From contig NZ_JACJRQ010000020.1 in NCBI RefSeq assembly GCF_014697355.1, forward strand, positions 62,001 to 126,000: a stretch of 64,000 nucleotides of DNA. The letters run 5' to 3'. Positions 15,826 to 25,791 of the stretch are shown piece after piece. Under the pieces are notes generated by a model that saw only the letters and a list, made by a program, of their open reading frames with translations, did not search any database and was not told the DNA's origin. The stretch comes from Nostoc calcicola FACHB-3891. GTDB taxonomy: Bacteria; Cyanobacteriota; Cyanobacteriia; Cyanobacteriales; Nostocaceae. The number at the start of each line of letters is the position of its first letter. Position 1 is the first letter of the stretch. The position numbers were made by a program, and so were the translations under genes.

Positions 15826-17007
15826 TTTGTTTGCCAGAATTTTTTGGTAGGCTTGGATTGTTTGTTTGGCGATCGCATCCCAGCTAAAATTTACATCAGC
15901 ATATTTGTGGGCATTTAATCCGCGTCGTTGGCGTTCTGCGGGATTTTCCAAAGCTGCTTGCAATAAATCTACCAGTGCTTCCACATCTGTTGTACCCACC
16001 CAACCCGACTCACTATCACGTATTTGTTGACAAATATGCACTTGGTCAGAAATGACTACGGGTATCCCTGCTAGCATCGCTTCAGCTACAGCAATGCCAA
16101 AATTTTCATAATAGGAAGGTAAGACGAATAAATCAGCAGCTTGTAGTAAACTAGCTTTTAATTCACCAGTCACAAAACCAGTAATTGTAGTGTGCGATCG
16201 CAGTGTTGAATTTTGAATTTGGGATTTTATTTTTTCCTCGTAATCTGGATCTTGAGGATTTGTACCAGCTAAAACAAAATGAAACTTATAACCAACCCCT
16301 AACAATTTTTCTAGCGCCGGAATCAACAAATTCAACCCTTTTTTTGGGTCAATCCGTGACATAAATAGCACCAACGGAATATCCTCTGGTATTTTAAATT
16401 GACTAGATACAAAATTTCTCACCTTTTCAACAGGGCATTGAGGCGGTATCACACCCAAAGGAATTACCAAATCTGGCGTCGATACTCCAAATCTTTCTGA
16501 TATTTTAGCTTCTTGTTCGCTAGTAAAATGAATTGCCGCCGCACCAGCTAAATTTTGACGTTCTATAATTGCAGCATAAATCTGTTTTAATTGCTTTTTT
16601 TTGCGTAAATCAGCCGGATCGAGAGTACCCAAAGGACGCAAAATATAAGGTAGCTTTTGCTGACGACACACAATAGCAGCAGCACTACTTATGGGTGAGA
16701 ATAAAGCATGAATATGTGCAATATCAAACTCGTGGGCATGAAGTTTTAGCCACTTGAGTAAATCTAGAGAAAATTTGTAGCGACGAAATGGCGCACAACG
16801 AAAATAGATAATTTCATAACCATCTTGTTTAATCGGGCGATTTAAGGGAACATCCAGAGGTACTTGACCATTATCACCATTACTATCAGTTGTGAGAATT
16901 GTAACTTCTACTCCCTCTTTTACCAAAGCTGGAGCTAATCCCAGTACCATTTGACTAGGACCACCATAAATCAGAGAAATTGAGGGAACAATTTGTAAAA
17001 TCTTCAT
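15805..17007 (-). CDS. hpsP: GT4 glycosyltransferase, HpsP-like
   Basis: A 400-residue GT-B glycosyltransferase: YGGPSQMVLGLAPALVKEG at the acceptor side, MSRIDPKKGLNLLIPAL at the domain hinge, and the FVLPSYYENFGIAVAEAMLAGIPVV retaining GT4 motif with the nucleotide-sugar Glu pair. It is the last of five same-strand genes that resemble the hormogonium polysaccharide set of Nostoc punctiforme, so it probably adds a sugar to that exopolysaccharide repeat. The symbol rests on gene order and type. The last six residues come from an interspersed repeat. Confidence 0.65.
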   Translation of the reverse strand: MKILQIVPSISLIYGGPSQMVLGLAPALVKEGVEVTILTTDSNGDNGQVPLDVPLNRPIKQDGYEIIYFRCAPFRRYKFSLDLLKWLKLHAHEFDIAHIHALFSPISSAAAIVCRQQKLPYILRPLGTLDPADLRKKKQLKQIYAAIIERQNLAGAAAIHFTSEQEAKISERFGVSTPDLVIPLGVIPPQCPVEKVRNFVSSQFKIPEDIPLVLFMSRIDPKKGLNLLIPALEKLLGVGYKFHFVLAGTNPQDPDYEEKIKSQIQNSTLRSHTTITGFVTGELKASLLQAADLFVLPSYYENFGIAVAEAMLAGIPVVISDQVHICQQIRDSESGWVGTTDVEALVDLLQAALENPAERQRRGLNAHKYADVNFSWDAIAKQTIQAYQKILANKSYQFEK

Positions 17008-17075
17008 TACTCTCTGCGCCTCTGCGCCTCTGCGTGAGCTAAAAATTTCATTTTATTTTAAAATAAATCAAATGG

Positions 17076-18251
17076 CTAATTACTAATAACCAACTCTTGA
17101 TAAAACTCTAATTGCTCCTTAGCCAAAGCTTTATTTGTATACCTAACCATTGCTTTTTGATAACCCATTTCCCCAAGGGAGTGAGCAAAATACGGTTTCT
17201 CTATTAATTCAAGTAAGCAATTAGCAAGGGCTTCGGCGTCACCTTCAGGAAAAATTAAACCAGCATCACCAATTACATGAGGAATTTCACCGGAATCAGA
17301 ACCAATCACAGGCACTTGACAAGCCATTGCTTCAATTAGCACGTGACCAAATTGTTCTTTCCAACCAGCAGAAGTTAAGGTTTTAAATTTGTAAGTTGTT
17401 TCTGAAGGCAGTACCAAAGTACTCATTAAATTGATATAGTTTGGTACTTCGTTATGGGGAACGCTTTCTACTAAAATTAATCGGTCTTCAATATTGTTCT
17501 CTGTTGCTATTTTAATTAATTCAGCTTGTAATTCTCCTCGTCCCAAGAGGAGTAATTTCCAAGGTTTATTTTTTAAACTCACTAAGGCTTTTAAAAGCGT
17601 TAATAAACCCTTTTCTGGAACAAAACGCCCAACAAAACCCACCACAAAATCTTCTTTTTCAATACCTAAACTAGCTGCTAACTCTGGTTGCGGTTTGGGA
17701 GTAAATAAACTTTCATCTATACCCAATTGCGGCATGACTTTAATTGCCCTCTGATATCCCCGTTGTCGCAAAACTTCTGCCCCATCCTGATTACCAGAAA
17801 TAATGCCGTGGCTGTTATTGAGGTTATATTTTTCTAATAAAGCAACTGGTAATTTTAATTCATAGGGGAGGTTCCACCAGGTAAAAAATACATTTTTTGC
17901 CTTGAGTCCTAATAGTTTGTTTAAGGCAATCATTTGAGTATAAGCCAATCCTCTAGACCCTTGTTCTACCTGGATGATTTGGGGGCGGAATTGTTTTAAT
18001 AAAGATATCAAATCAGCCCCAAAGGTAAGGAGTCCCTGATGATTTTGACTGAAGTTAGAAACCGGAATTATTTTAAATGAGCCTTCATCGCGGTATTCAG
18101 TTTCAATGATTTTGTTTTGTACACCACCAGGATTCCAGCGTTTTGGAACTACAACTGTCACTTCAATGTCAGGTTCTAGCTGAGATAAAGCGCGTAATTT
18201 TTCACAGTTGAGGTCTACAATATAAGTGTGACTAGCAACTAAGATTTTCAT
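17076..18251 (-). CDS. hpsO: GT4 glycosyltransferase, HpsO-like
   Basis: A 391-residue GT-B glycosyltransferase with VGFVGRFVPEKGLLTLLKAL at the second Rossmann domain, LLLGRGELQAELI, and EQFGHVLIEAMACQVPVIGSDSGEIPHVIGDAGLIF as the donor-binding EX7E region. Its N-terminal domain begins with MKILVASHTY. It lies 68 bases upstream of the HpsP-like gene on the same strand, in an operon-like series of sugar-transfer genes for exopolysaccharide. The symbol is by position and type. Confidence 0.65.
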   Translation of the reverse strand: MKILVASHTYIVDLNCEKLRALSQLEPDIEVTVVVPKRWNPGGVQNKIIETEYRDEGSFKIIPVSNFSQNHQGLLTFGADLISLLKQFRPQIIQVEQGSRGLAYTQMIALNKLLGLKAKNVFFTWWNLPYELKLPVALLEKYNLNNSHGIISGNQDGAEVLRQRGYQRAIKVMPQLGIDESLFTPKPQPELAASLGIEKEDFVVGFVGRFVPEKGLLTLLKALVSLKNKPWKLLLLGRGELQAELIKIATENNIEDRLILVESVPHNEVPNYINLMSTLVLPSETTYKFKTLTSAGWKEQFGHVLIEAMACQVPVIGSDSGEIPHVIGDAGLIFPEGDAEALANCLLELIEKPYFAHSLGEMGYQKAMVRYTNKALAKEQLEFYQELVISN

Positions 18252-18313
18252 TGTTATTTGTGATTTGTGATTTTTTATTCAGTAATTCCTAACTCCTAAC
18301 TCCTAACTCCTAA

Positions 18314-19294
18314 CTAAACTTTTTGATCCAAACGAGTGTAAATTTGACCATCATTCCATACTGATTGGATGACAGTACCTAAGGCTTTGAAAAAACCCAA
18401 AGTGTAAAAAATACCGCGAGTCAGAATTTTGATGAGGGAACCGCTTTTATGGCAAGGTGGGCGTCCCAAGACGTGACAATCAAATAAACGCGCGTATAGG
18501 CGTAAAGCTTGGGTAACAGTGAGGTTTTTTAGCCCCAATAGGAAATGATTGTGGTAAAAGGTGAGTTGATATTTGAGCGATCGCATACTAATATCATGAC
18601 AACCCCCAGTCTCTTCACCTAAATGCACCAAATGGGCTTCTGGGTCGTACCAAATTTTATATCCCGTCTGTCGCACCCGCAAACAAAAATCTGATTCTTC
18701 CCGCACTGCACTACCACGAAATCTCTCATCAAAACTCAATCCATACTTAGTAAAAATTTCCCGGCGAAAGGACATATTACACCCCCTTGCTGTCAGTACT
18801 TGCTGGGGTTTGATCGTATGTACTAAATCAATATGATACCAAGCAATACCAGGGTCCATAGCTTCGGGAGGCAAATATTCAATCTCTAAATCTCCTCCAG
18901 AATCACCCAATTTCATTCTGTCAAATACCCGTCCAGCAACAGCCCCTACTTCTGGATTTTGCAAATAATTTTTCGCATGGGCTGCTAACAATCCAGGGGT
19001 TAGCTGAACATCATCATCAATAAATAATATAATTTCACCAGATGACCGCCGCACAGCATAATTCCGCGCCCCTGGTAAACTCGCCCAATCTAACCGCAAC
19101 CATTTAATTTTACCTGCCCCCGCCATTTCCTCTAAGTAGGCTTGAATTTCTGGTTGGTGTTTTGCGGTTTGGTCTATTACTAAAACTTCAAAATTTGGAT
19201 AGTCCTGTTTCAGGACATCTACAATGCTATCTCGTAGCGGTTCCTCCCGACCATATGTCGGGATAACCACTGTAATTAAAGGAAAGTTATTCAT
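18314..19294 (-). CDS. hpsN: GT2 glycosyltransferase, HpsN-like
   Basis: A 326-residue GT-A enzyme. ITVVIPTYGREEPLRDSI is the family-2 opening, ILFIDDDVQL contains the DxD metal motif, and RGCNMSFRREIF plus AVREESDFCLRVRQTGYKIW carry the catalytic-base ED region. The C-terminal 70 residues have a hydrophobic stretch (GIFYTLGFFKALG) that may associate with the membrane. It is part of the hps-like run. Confidence 0.65.
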   Translation of the reverse strand: MNNFPLITVVIPTYGREEPLRDSIVDVLKQDYPNFEVLVIDQTAKHQPEIQAYLEEMAGAGKIKWLRLDWASLPGARNYAVRRSSGEIILFIDDDVQLTPGLLAAHAKNYLQNPEVGAVAGRVFDRMKLGDSGGDLEIEYLPPEAMDPGIAWYHIDLVHTIKPQQVLTARGCNMSFRREIFTKYGLSFDERFRGSAVREESDFCLRVRQTGYKIWYDPEAHLVHLGEETGGCHDISMRSLKYQLTFYHNHFLLGLKNLTVTQALRLYARLFDCHVLGRPPCHKSGSLIKILTRGIFYTLGFFKALGTVIQSVWNDGQIYTRLDQKV

Positions 19295-19365
19295 AATTTT
19301 AGTTATTAGTCATTAGTCATTGGTCATTTGTTTTTCTTTGCGTCCCCGCGTCTCCCCACCCTATT

Positions 19366-20523
19366 TTAGACTCCGGTTCCTCCTGCATATAAAGTATCAA
19401 ATAACTCATTTTGTTTTTCAGAATTATGTAAAATTTGTGCTTTAGCTAATGCTCCCGCACTTAAAAATTCATAATGTTCTTGTTTATCACTTCTTTCAAT
19501 AAATTGCATGATTTGTTGTAACGCTTGTTCTGCTAAATAATCATAGGTGCTATTGACAATTTCCCAATATTCATTAGTTTTGGTTTTTTCGCCGTGCAGC
19601 CAATTAGCCCAGTGTCTAATGTCGTTAATTGGTAAATCTAAAATATAGCCATTTTCCTGATGACGAATAAATTCTGGTAAGGCGCATACATTTGTTGTAA
19701 TTGCCGGAGTAGCAACGGAAAATCCTTCGATGATACTATAGCCATAAGTATCATGTAATGTGGGCATAAATTGAAAATGACTTTGAGATAGTAACTCAAT
19801 AACTTTGTCATTAGGAAGATTTTTATGGAAGACAACGTTATTTAAATTGAGTAACTTTAAATCTTCTAAATATTTGGTGCGATCGGGAAAATCAGTCGGC
19901 ACACCTGGACCGTGTTCCAGTCCTGATATAATATGTATAGTAATGGGAAGAGCTAATTTTTCAGCTTTTTTAGCTAGTCTTAAAGCAACAATTCCGCCTT
20001 TGCGGGCAATGTGGTTGCCTATAAATATAAGCTGTAGGTTTTGTTGTTGTTGATAAACTTTAGATTGATTAACTTTAACTGGAAAATTCGGATGAATTAC
20101 ATCCAATTTTTGATTGACTTTTTTTTCTATCTCCCAACCTTCTATTCGTTTACTGAATCTCAACTTGGCATAGTCGGAAATAGCGATCAGTTTTTGGCAA
20201 TTTTCTAGTCCCAAGCGATTATTTAATAATTCATAAATCGCCGCCTCAACTTGATTTTTTGGATTTCGGTATAAAACACGATGATCCTCAAAGGTGAGAA
20301 ACCAAGGCTTATTTGTATAGAGAATTCTGTTGAAAGAATGAATAGCTTGATATCTTGCCAATAAAGGTTGCCAGGGAATAAAGCTGGCTAAAGGATACCA
20401 AATTTTTTCTATGGGATATCTGCCTGCGGGAAAAGGCTTAGGACGAATCAGTGTATGCCGAGAATTACGAGGTAGGTTAGGAATGCTGAGGTGTTTTTGA
20501 CCTCCTATGATAACTTTTACCAT
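19366..20523 (-). CDS. GT4-like glycosyltransferase of the hps-like cluster
   Basis: A 385-residue GT-B protein with LQLIFIGNHIARKGGIVALRL in the second domain, KNLPNDKVIELLSQSHFQFMPTLHDTYGYSIIEGFSVATPAI as the donor site, and PEFIRHQENGYIL after it. It is 11 bases downstream of the HpsL-like gene, clearly the same transcription unit. By position it could be the gene called hpsM in Nostoc, but I am not sure of that name and leave the symbol blank. Confidence 0.65.
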   Translation of the reverse strand: MVKVIIGGQKHLSIPNLPRNSRHTLIRPKPFPAGRYPIEKIWYPLASFIPWQPLLARYQAIHSFNRILYTNKPWFLTFEDHRVLYRNPKNQVEAAIYELLNNRLGLENCQKLIAISDYAKLRFSKRIEGWEIEKKVNQKLDVIHPNFPVKVNQSKVYQQQQNLQLIFIGNHIARKGGIVALRLAKKAEKLALPITIHIISGLEHGPGVPTDFPDRTKYLEDLKLLNLNNVVFHKNLPNDKVIELLSQSHFQFMPTLHDTYGYSIIEGFSVATPAITTNVCALPEFIRHQENGYILDLPINDIRHWANWLHGEKTKTNEYWEIVNSTYDYLAEQALQQIMQFIERSDKQEHYEFLSAGALAKAQILHNSEKQNELFDTLYAGGTGV

Positions 20524-20534
20524 TTTGTTTGCAT

Positions 20535-22172
20535 TTAAATTGTTTTTAGACGTTTTCTTTTGTTTTTTTGATTGGGGTCATCATCTTCTCGTTGTTGTTT
20601 TTCCAGTTCTGGCAATTTAAAAAGTACTCCCGCAAAAAACCAATAATACACAGCAACTGGATCTACATCCAAGGGATAATAGTAGGTGTTGTAGCTAATA
20701 AACAATATAAACACCCATAAAGCTGCTCCGTAACTGCGGAAATTACGGTTTTTTATGGAGCGATAGGTTTTGAAGGCAATAATGGTTAAAGTAGTGACTA
20801 AACCTAAAAATGCTAGTACTCCAACAATCCCGACTTCAAAAAGTACTTTGGGGTAATAGGTTTCTACCAGCTTAGTTTCACCCATTGAACGAGCAGAGTT
20901 AGTTGCTCTCCCTAAGCCACTTCCTAAGGGGCCGTCTACGTTTTTCCAGTTTTCTTCAAATTGCTGGACGATAAAATCTTGGGGTGGTGAAGCTTCCCAA
21001 CGACTGGTAAAACTTTCAGTTCTCTCTTGGACGACAGCAGGGTTAGTTACCATCGCTATTGCCAAAACGAAAGCTAGTCCTACTCCTATGGGGATAAAGC
21101 GTTTGAGGTTGCCAATTTGACCAGTGAGCAGTAGCAAAATTCCAAAGCAGGTTGGTACTAAAGCTAAGGCGATTCTCTGTCCAGAGATGACAGCATTGAT
21201 AAAGACTGTCGCTAAAGAACCTAAACCTATTAACCGCCAAATTATCGAGGGGTCGGTGAAGCCAGTGGCAAAGGTAAAAAAGGTGCTGGAAATTAAGAAC
21301 CATGCCCATTGCCAAGGGGCTACAAATGTTCCTGGTAGACGAATCACTCCTTCTTCAGGACTATATAAAAGCGCTCCACCAAAATAACACCGGGCTTCTA
21401 GTGATGTGACAAATAGAGCATTTCCTTCAAGGCCTCTGGTGCCTTTACATACACCAGTTAATAGTAACAAATATTGAATTAATCCCAGGACACAGCAAGT
21501 CAGTATGAGGACAATTTGGAGGCGCGATAAAAATAGAAAATCTCGCTTATCTCGAATTAAATAATAAGCACAACCAATCAGAGGCACATAGCCTAAAAGT
21601 ACTTTCAGTCCCAGAATTCCCATACCTAAGGGTATTTCTTTGGGTGCTTTTTGTAAAAGTCCCACACTAGGCGGATTAAACTGCTGTCCACCATTGACAA
21701 ACAACAGTGTTAGCAGACTGCAACCCAAGACAATATAAAGGGGAATTTTAATTCCTGAGGGAATAATTATTGGTATCCCTTGTTTACGGCAAGTCTGCCA
21801 AAGTCCAATCAGCGCTGGAACGTAAAAAGCATCTTTAGCTAGTTGCAGTATGGGACTATTGCCCAAGTAGTAAGTGATAGTACCGCCAATAGGCACGTAA
21901 ATGATGAACGCATATAAGGCTTGGCGGGGGTATTTGTAGGAAAGGGACATGACAATTATCCCCAAGACACCGGGAACTGCTGCTTTAATTCCAGCTACGA
22001 AAAAAAGCACAATACCCAAGAAGACACCGCCAAAGGTGGCGGTGGTGAGTAAGCTGGTGAGTTCTTTACGCGCTTGGGCTGCTTTGCGCTTTTGGGCTAA
22101 CTGTTCTTTGAGGCTAAGGGTTGGAGTTTCTGGCTTGTTTGAGCCTTTGGATTTCTTCTTGGGTTTTGCCAT
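20535..22172 (-). CDS. hpsL: Wzy/O-antigen ligase-like membrane protein, HpsL-like
   Basis: A 545-residue protein with about 11-12 membrane segments after a basic N-terminus (KKKSKGSNKPE) and a highly charged C-terminus (QREDDDPNQKNKRKRLK). A long periplasmic loop near residues 390-440 (ERTESFTSRWEASPPQDF and GPLGSGLGRATNSARS) is the usual place of the Wzy/WaaL active region. It fits the polymerase/ligase step of the cluster and resembles the hormogonium polysaccharide protein HpsL. Confidence 0.7.
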   Translation of the reverse strand: MAKPKKKSKGSNKPETPTLSLKEQLAQKRKAAQARKELTSLLTTATFGGVFLGIVLFFVAGIKAAVPGVLGIIVMSLSYKYPRQALYAFIIYVPIGGTITYYLGNSPILQLAKDAFYVPALIGLWQTCRKQGIPIIIPSGIKIPLYIVLGCSLLTLLFVNGGQQFNPPSVGLLQKAPKEIPLGMGILGLKVLLGYVPLIGCAYYLIRDKRDFLFLSRLQIVLILTCCVLGLIQYLLLLTGVCKGTRGLEGNALFVTSLEARCYFGGALLYSPEEGVIRLPGTFVAPWQWAWFLISSTFFTFATGFTDPSIIWRLIGLGSLATVFINAVISGQRIALALVPTCFGILLLLTGQIGNLKRFIPIGVGLAFVLAIAMVTNPAVVQERTESFTSRWEASPPQDFIVQQFEENWKNVDGPLGSGLGRATNSARSMGETKLVETYYPKVLFEVGIVGVLAFLGLVTTLTIIAFKTYRSIKNRNFRSYGAALWVFILFISYNTYYYPLDVDPVAVYYWFFAGVLFKLPELEKQQREDDDPNQKNKRKRLKTI

Positions 22173-22341
22173 TTGGGGGGGGAGGGGGGAGTGGGGAGTG
22201 GGGGATGAGGGGGATGAGGGGGATGAGGGAGATGAGGTAGGGGGGAAATTGCAGCAAGTTTTGCCCCTCTCTATATCCCCCAGTCCCTGTAAGGGTTTAG
22301 CAATGCTAAACCCCTACTCCCTACTCGCCACTCAGCACTTT
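22173..22341. repeat. GGGGGATGA tandem repeat between glmM and hpsL
   Basis: Four or so copies of the 9-mer GGGGGATGA lie at about 22200-22236 after a G-rich tract. The same 9-mer is found at 25420-25456 and, in frame, inside mutS2 at 27085-27120. The rest of the gap is CCC-rich short repeat. Confidence 0.8.
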
Positions 22342-23811
22342 TTATGCTATGTGTTGCTCGACTTTTGAGACTAATTCATTTGTCCAGTGGTTGGCAAGTT
22401 CGGCATTAGCGGCTTCCACCATAACTCTGATTACTGGTTCTGTACCAGAGGCGCGAACTAAGATTCTACCAGAATCGCCCATTGCAGCTTCGGCAAGTGC
22501 GATCGCTTTTTGCACTGGTTGGCAATCTTTCCATCCTAAACGGCGATCGCGGTCTACAACGCGCACGTTCCGCAATAATTGAGGATAGGTTTGGAAGCTT
22601 TGCTCTACTAATTCTGCTAGGGAAACACCACCTTGTTTTACCAAAGCTGCTAAATGTAACGCTGTTAATAAGCCATCTCCAGTTACAGCATAATGACGGC
22701 AAAGGATGTGACCTGATTGTTCGCCGCCCAGCATTCCCCCTGTCCGCAGCATTTCGGCTTGCACGTATTGGTCGCCGACTGCGGTGCGAATCAAGTTCCC
22801 GCCTATTTCATTCCAAGCTTTCTCGAAGCCTAAGTTAGCCATGACCGTGGATACAATCAAGTTATCTGGCAGTTGTTGTTTTTGTTGTAGATGGCGTCCC
22901 CAGAGGTAGAGAATGTAATCGCCGTTAACTTGTCTGCCAGTATTATCTACTGCTAAGACGCGATCGGCGTCGCCATCAAAGGCAAAGCCTATGTCGGCGT
23001 TGTGTTCTTGGACGGTTGCTGCCAAAATATCTAGGTGGGTGGAACCACAGTTGACGTTAATGCGATCGCCATCTGCTTCGTTATGCAAGCAAATTACTTC
23101 TGCACCCATCTGTGTAAATACTGTTGGTGCTAATCCTACTGCTGCTCCCCACGCTAAATCTAAAACAATCTTCATTCCTTCAAGATTGAAACCACCATCC
23201 AAGGGTTTTTTCAACGCCTCGCCATAATGGCTAATTAACTCGCAACGTGAGTAATGTCTGCCGCAATTACTCTCAGTAGCAGCAGTTGAAATCTTGCCAC
23301 GCAGTCCGGCTTCAATTTCTGCTTGCAATAATTGGGGTAACTTCCCACCATCGGCACCAAAAACTTTAATGCCGTTGTCTTCTGGGGGGTTATGACTGGC
23401 AGAAATCATCACTCCACCGATGGCATCACTGATGCTGGTGAGATAGGCAACGCAAGGAGTGGGACATAATCCCAAATACCAAACCTCTAACCCTGCTGCT
23501 GTTAACCCGGCACTCAAAGCCATTGCCAGCATATCACTAGAGTTTCGAGAATCCTGTCCCAGAATCACTGGTCCCACACCAGTAGCATGGTTACGTAAAA
23601 CAATACCCGCCCAAAATCCAATTTGCAATGCTAGGGGCGCACTCAGTAATTCTCCCACTCGTCCGCGAATACCATCTGTGCCAAATAACGCATTTGCCGG
23701 TAGTGGTAGTAAATTCAACCCAAAACTGCTCTCAATCCCTTTGCCCAATCCATTAGCTTCGGAAGCAGAATTCCCAGCAATCCCCGATGTCCGAGTTACA
23801 GATGAAACCAT
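22342..23811 (-). CDS. glmM: Phosphoglucosamine mutase
   Basis: A 489-residue alpha-D-phosphohexomutase converting glucosamine-6-P to glucosamine-1-P for UDP-GlcNAc. ALFGTDGIRG opens the enzyme; the active-site phosphoserine is in MISASHNPPEDNGIKVFG; FDGDADRVLAVD is the metal loop; GEQSGHI is the sugar-binding loop; RASGTEPVIRVMVEA is the phosphate-binding loop. The ATG at 23811 is used; a GTG 13 codons upstream is possible. About 45 residues of Ser/Asn-rich lead precede the conserved core. It is upstream of the hps-like run and could feed its sugar supply. Confidence 0.93.
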   Translation of the reverse strand: MVSSVTRTSGIAGNSASEANGLGKGIESSFGLNLLPLPANALFGTDGIRGRVGELLSAPLALQIGFWAGIVLRNHATGVGPVILGQDSRNSSDMLAMALSAGLTAAGLEVWYLGLCPTPCVAYLTSISDAIGGVMISASHNPPEDNGIKVFGADGGKLPQLLQAEIEAGLRGKISTAATESNCGRHYSRCELISHYGEALKKPLDGGFNLEGMKIVLDLAWGAAVGLAPTVFTQMGAEVICLHNEADGDRINVNCGSTHLDILAATVQEHNADIGFAFDGDADRVLAVDNTGRQVNGDYILYLWGRHLQQKQQLPDNLIVSTVMANLGFEKAWNEIGGNLIRTAVGDQYVQAEMLRTGGMLGGEQSGHILCRHYAVTGDGLLTALHLAALVKQGGVSLAELVEQSFQTYPQLLRNVRVVDRDRRLGWKDCQPVQKAIALAEAAMGDSGRILVRASGTEPVIRVMVEAANAELANHWTNELVSKVEQHIA

Positions 23812-24375
23812 ATGTCTAAACACTCCACACAACAAACTGAAAAATAGCACTTGAGACTTGATTCAGCAATTTCGACATTCTTTATTCTCTTTAAAAATTC
23901 GCTCTAGATAAACTCAATTGTACGTAAAAATACTTAAGGATTACTTCTGTAATTGTAAATATTTCATGAAGTCGGTGTTGCTTTTTACGTTATCAGTAAA
24001 GTTTACTCATTTTAGCGAATTCTTATTTTTATACGCTCTATCTTAATCTTGACTCTTCTGTGTATTATCTAATACTTAAAGTCTTTTTAAATTAAAGGTA
24101 ATAAATATTACTTTTAGTAATTAGTTCGCTTTTCCAGAAAACTTGAGAATGCAAGTAAAATCTAACCGATAAAAACAAAAAATCAAAATTCCAGCAAGAT
24201 AAATTTCTATTCATTTTGTGAAGTTGTTGTGTAAAAAGCTACAAAACTATCAAAGCTTAAAAAATTTTAATATAAATTCTCATCAAATAGTTTTAAGGTA
24301 ACGTTTTAATGGCCTTTTTAGCCGTTGGTCGGTTAAAACTCCGGCAGTTGACTTTTTAAAGTTGAGAAATTTAGC
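23812..24375 (+). promoter_or_regulatory. Long A/T-rich region between glmM and heme oxygenase
   Basis: A 564-base divergent gap with no supported open frame. It must carry the promoters of both genes. Near the heme oxygenase start there is a GC-richer stretch (about 24310-24350, GGCCTTTTTAGCC and GGTCGGTTAAAAC), but no operator I can name. Confidence 0.3.
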
Positions 24376-25092
24376 ATGAGCAGCAATTTAGCAACCAAAT
24401 TACGTGTAGGCACTAAAAAAGCCCACACAATGGCAGAAAATGTAGGTTTTGTCAAGTGCTTTTTAAAAGGAGTCGTCGAGAAAAACTCTTACCGGAAACT
24501 AGTTGCTAACTTCTACTTCATCTACTCAGCGATGGAAGAGGAGATGGAAAAGCACCGCCAGCATCCAATTGTTTCTAAAATTTATTTTCCCCAGTTAAAC
24601 CGCAAGCATACCTTAGAACAAGACCTGAATTATTACTTTGGTGCAAACTGGAAAGAGCAAATTCGACTATCTTCTGCGGGTGAAGCTTATGTCAAGCGGA
24701 TTCGGGAAATATCTGCAACAGAACCAGAACTGTTAATCGCCCATTCATATACTCGTTACCTGGGTGACTTATCCGGGGGACAAATTCTCAAAAATATTGC
24801 TGTCACGGCAATGAATTTGTCTGATGGGCAAGGTACTGCCTTCTATGAATTTGCAGATATTACCGATGAAAAGGCATTCAAAGCCAAATATCGTCAGAAT
24901 TTGGATGAATTACCCTTGGATGATGCTACAGGCGATCGCATTGTTGATGAAGCTAACGCCGCCTTTGGTGTGAACATGAAGATGTTCCAAGAATTGGAAG
25001 GCAATTTGATCAAAGCGATCGGTATCATGCTGTACAACAGCCTCACACGGCGTCGTACACGCGGTAGTACTGAACTTGCTACTGCTGAGTAA
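24376..25092 (+). CDS. ho1: Heme oxygenase, biliverdin-producing
   Basis: A 238-residue heme oxygenase that opens heme to biliverdin IX-alpha, iron and CO with ferredoxin as donor: the first step of phycobilin and phytochrome chromophore synthesis. His17 (KKAHTMAEN) is the proximal heme ligand, and YLGDLSGGQILK is the distal-helix signature. The length and C-terminal helix are usual for cyanobacterial HO1. It is followed by an interspersed repeat rather than another pigment gene. Confidence 0.95.
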   Translation: MSSNLATKLRVGTKKAHTMAENVGFVKCFLKGVVEKNSYRKLVANFYFIYSAMEEEMEKHRQHPIVSKIYFPQLNRKHTLEQDLNYYFGANWKEQIRLSSAGEAYVKRIREISATEPELLIAHSYTRYLGDLSGGQILKNIAVTAMNLSDGQGTAFYEFADITDEKAFKAKYRQNLDELPLDDATGDRIVDEANAAFGVNMKMFQELEGNLIKAIGIMLYNSLTRRRTRGSTELATAE

Positions 25093-25194
25093 TACCATTT
25101 TGGATTTTGGATTTTAGATTTTAGATTGTGAAATAGTTAGTAGATCAGCTTTTTGGCTATCCATACTGTGGCAATCATTTTTCAAATTGGTATA
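25093..25194. repeat. Interspersed repeat after heme oxygenase
   Basis: It begins with ATACCATTTTGGATTTTGG directly after the stop and ends GCAATCATTTTTCAAATTGG plus TAT; the ATACCA start and TGGTAT end are inverted. The same kind of element follows (and enters) the hpsP-like gene at 15748-15825. It may serve as a 3' end structure. Confidence 0.6.
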
Positions 25195-25791
25195 ATCAGC
25201 GCTGAGTTCTAAATGCGGAGTGTGGAGTGTGGAGTCATTATTCCAGATAGACTGATGAAAGATAATTCATAAGTGTTTCTGGGGAAAGAGCAGTCGTCAA
25301 AAACGCTCAAAATATTTAGGGGCGATCGCCTTGTGAATGCTTTTTATTAGTGAAAGCAAGCATGGGGAGATTGCCCCTCAATTATGAATAGAGGACTGGG
25401 GACTGGGGCATGGGGTATAGGGGGATGAGGGGGATGAGGGGGATGAGGGAGATGGGGTAAAGGGTAAAGGGAAAGGGGTAAAGGGTAAAGGGAAAGGGGT
25501 AAAGGGAAAGGGGGAAAGGTGAAAGGGAACCAGTGGCTTAAAAGCAGGGGTTTCAAATATGGACCGGAGGCGGAGCGGCTCCGGCTCCGCACTGATTTTT
25601 ATCGCACTACGTGTCTGAAAGATTTTCTTTTTTTATTCTCCGCAATTAAGATAGGGGCTTTATACCTTGTGGGGAAAAGTTCTTTATCCTACACTTTCCC
25701 CCTTACCCTTTCCCCTTTTCCCCTTCTTGGTAAAGGGTAAAGGGATAAATTTAACCTTTACCCCTTACCCCTTACCCATACCCAATGCCCA
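25195..25791. repeat. Repeat-filled gap before mutS2
   Basis: No gene is supported here. The segment contains GGGGGATGA tandem copies (25420-25456), G/A-rich blocks (AAAGGGTAAAGGGAAAGGGG type) to about 25520, their complement at 25690-25785, and an ATGCCCAATGCCCCATGCCC tract at 25785-25806 that runs over the first mutS2 codons. The two G/A and C/T blocks could pair into one large hairpin. Confidence 0.6.

Noticed and set aside
22196..22237. Tandem GGGGGATGA considered as an iteron/origin
   Set aside because: The same 9-mer occurs at several sites, including inside mutS2; there is no replication gene or DnaA-box cluster here.
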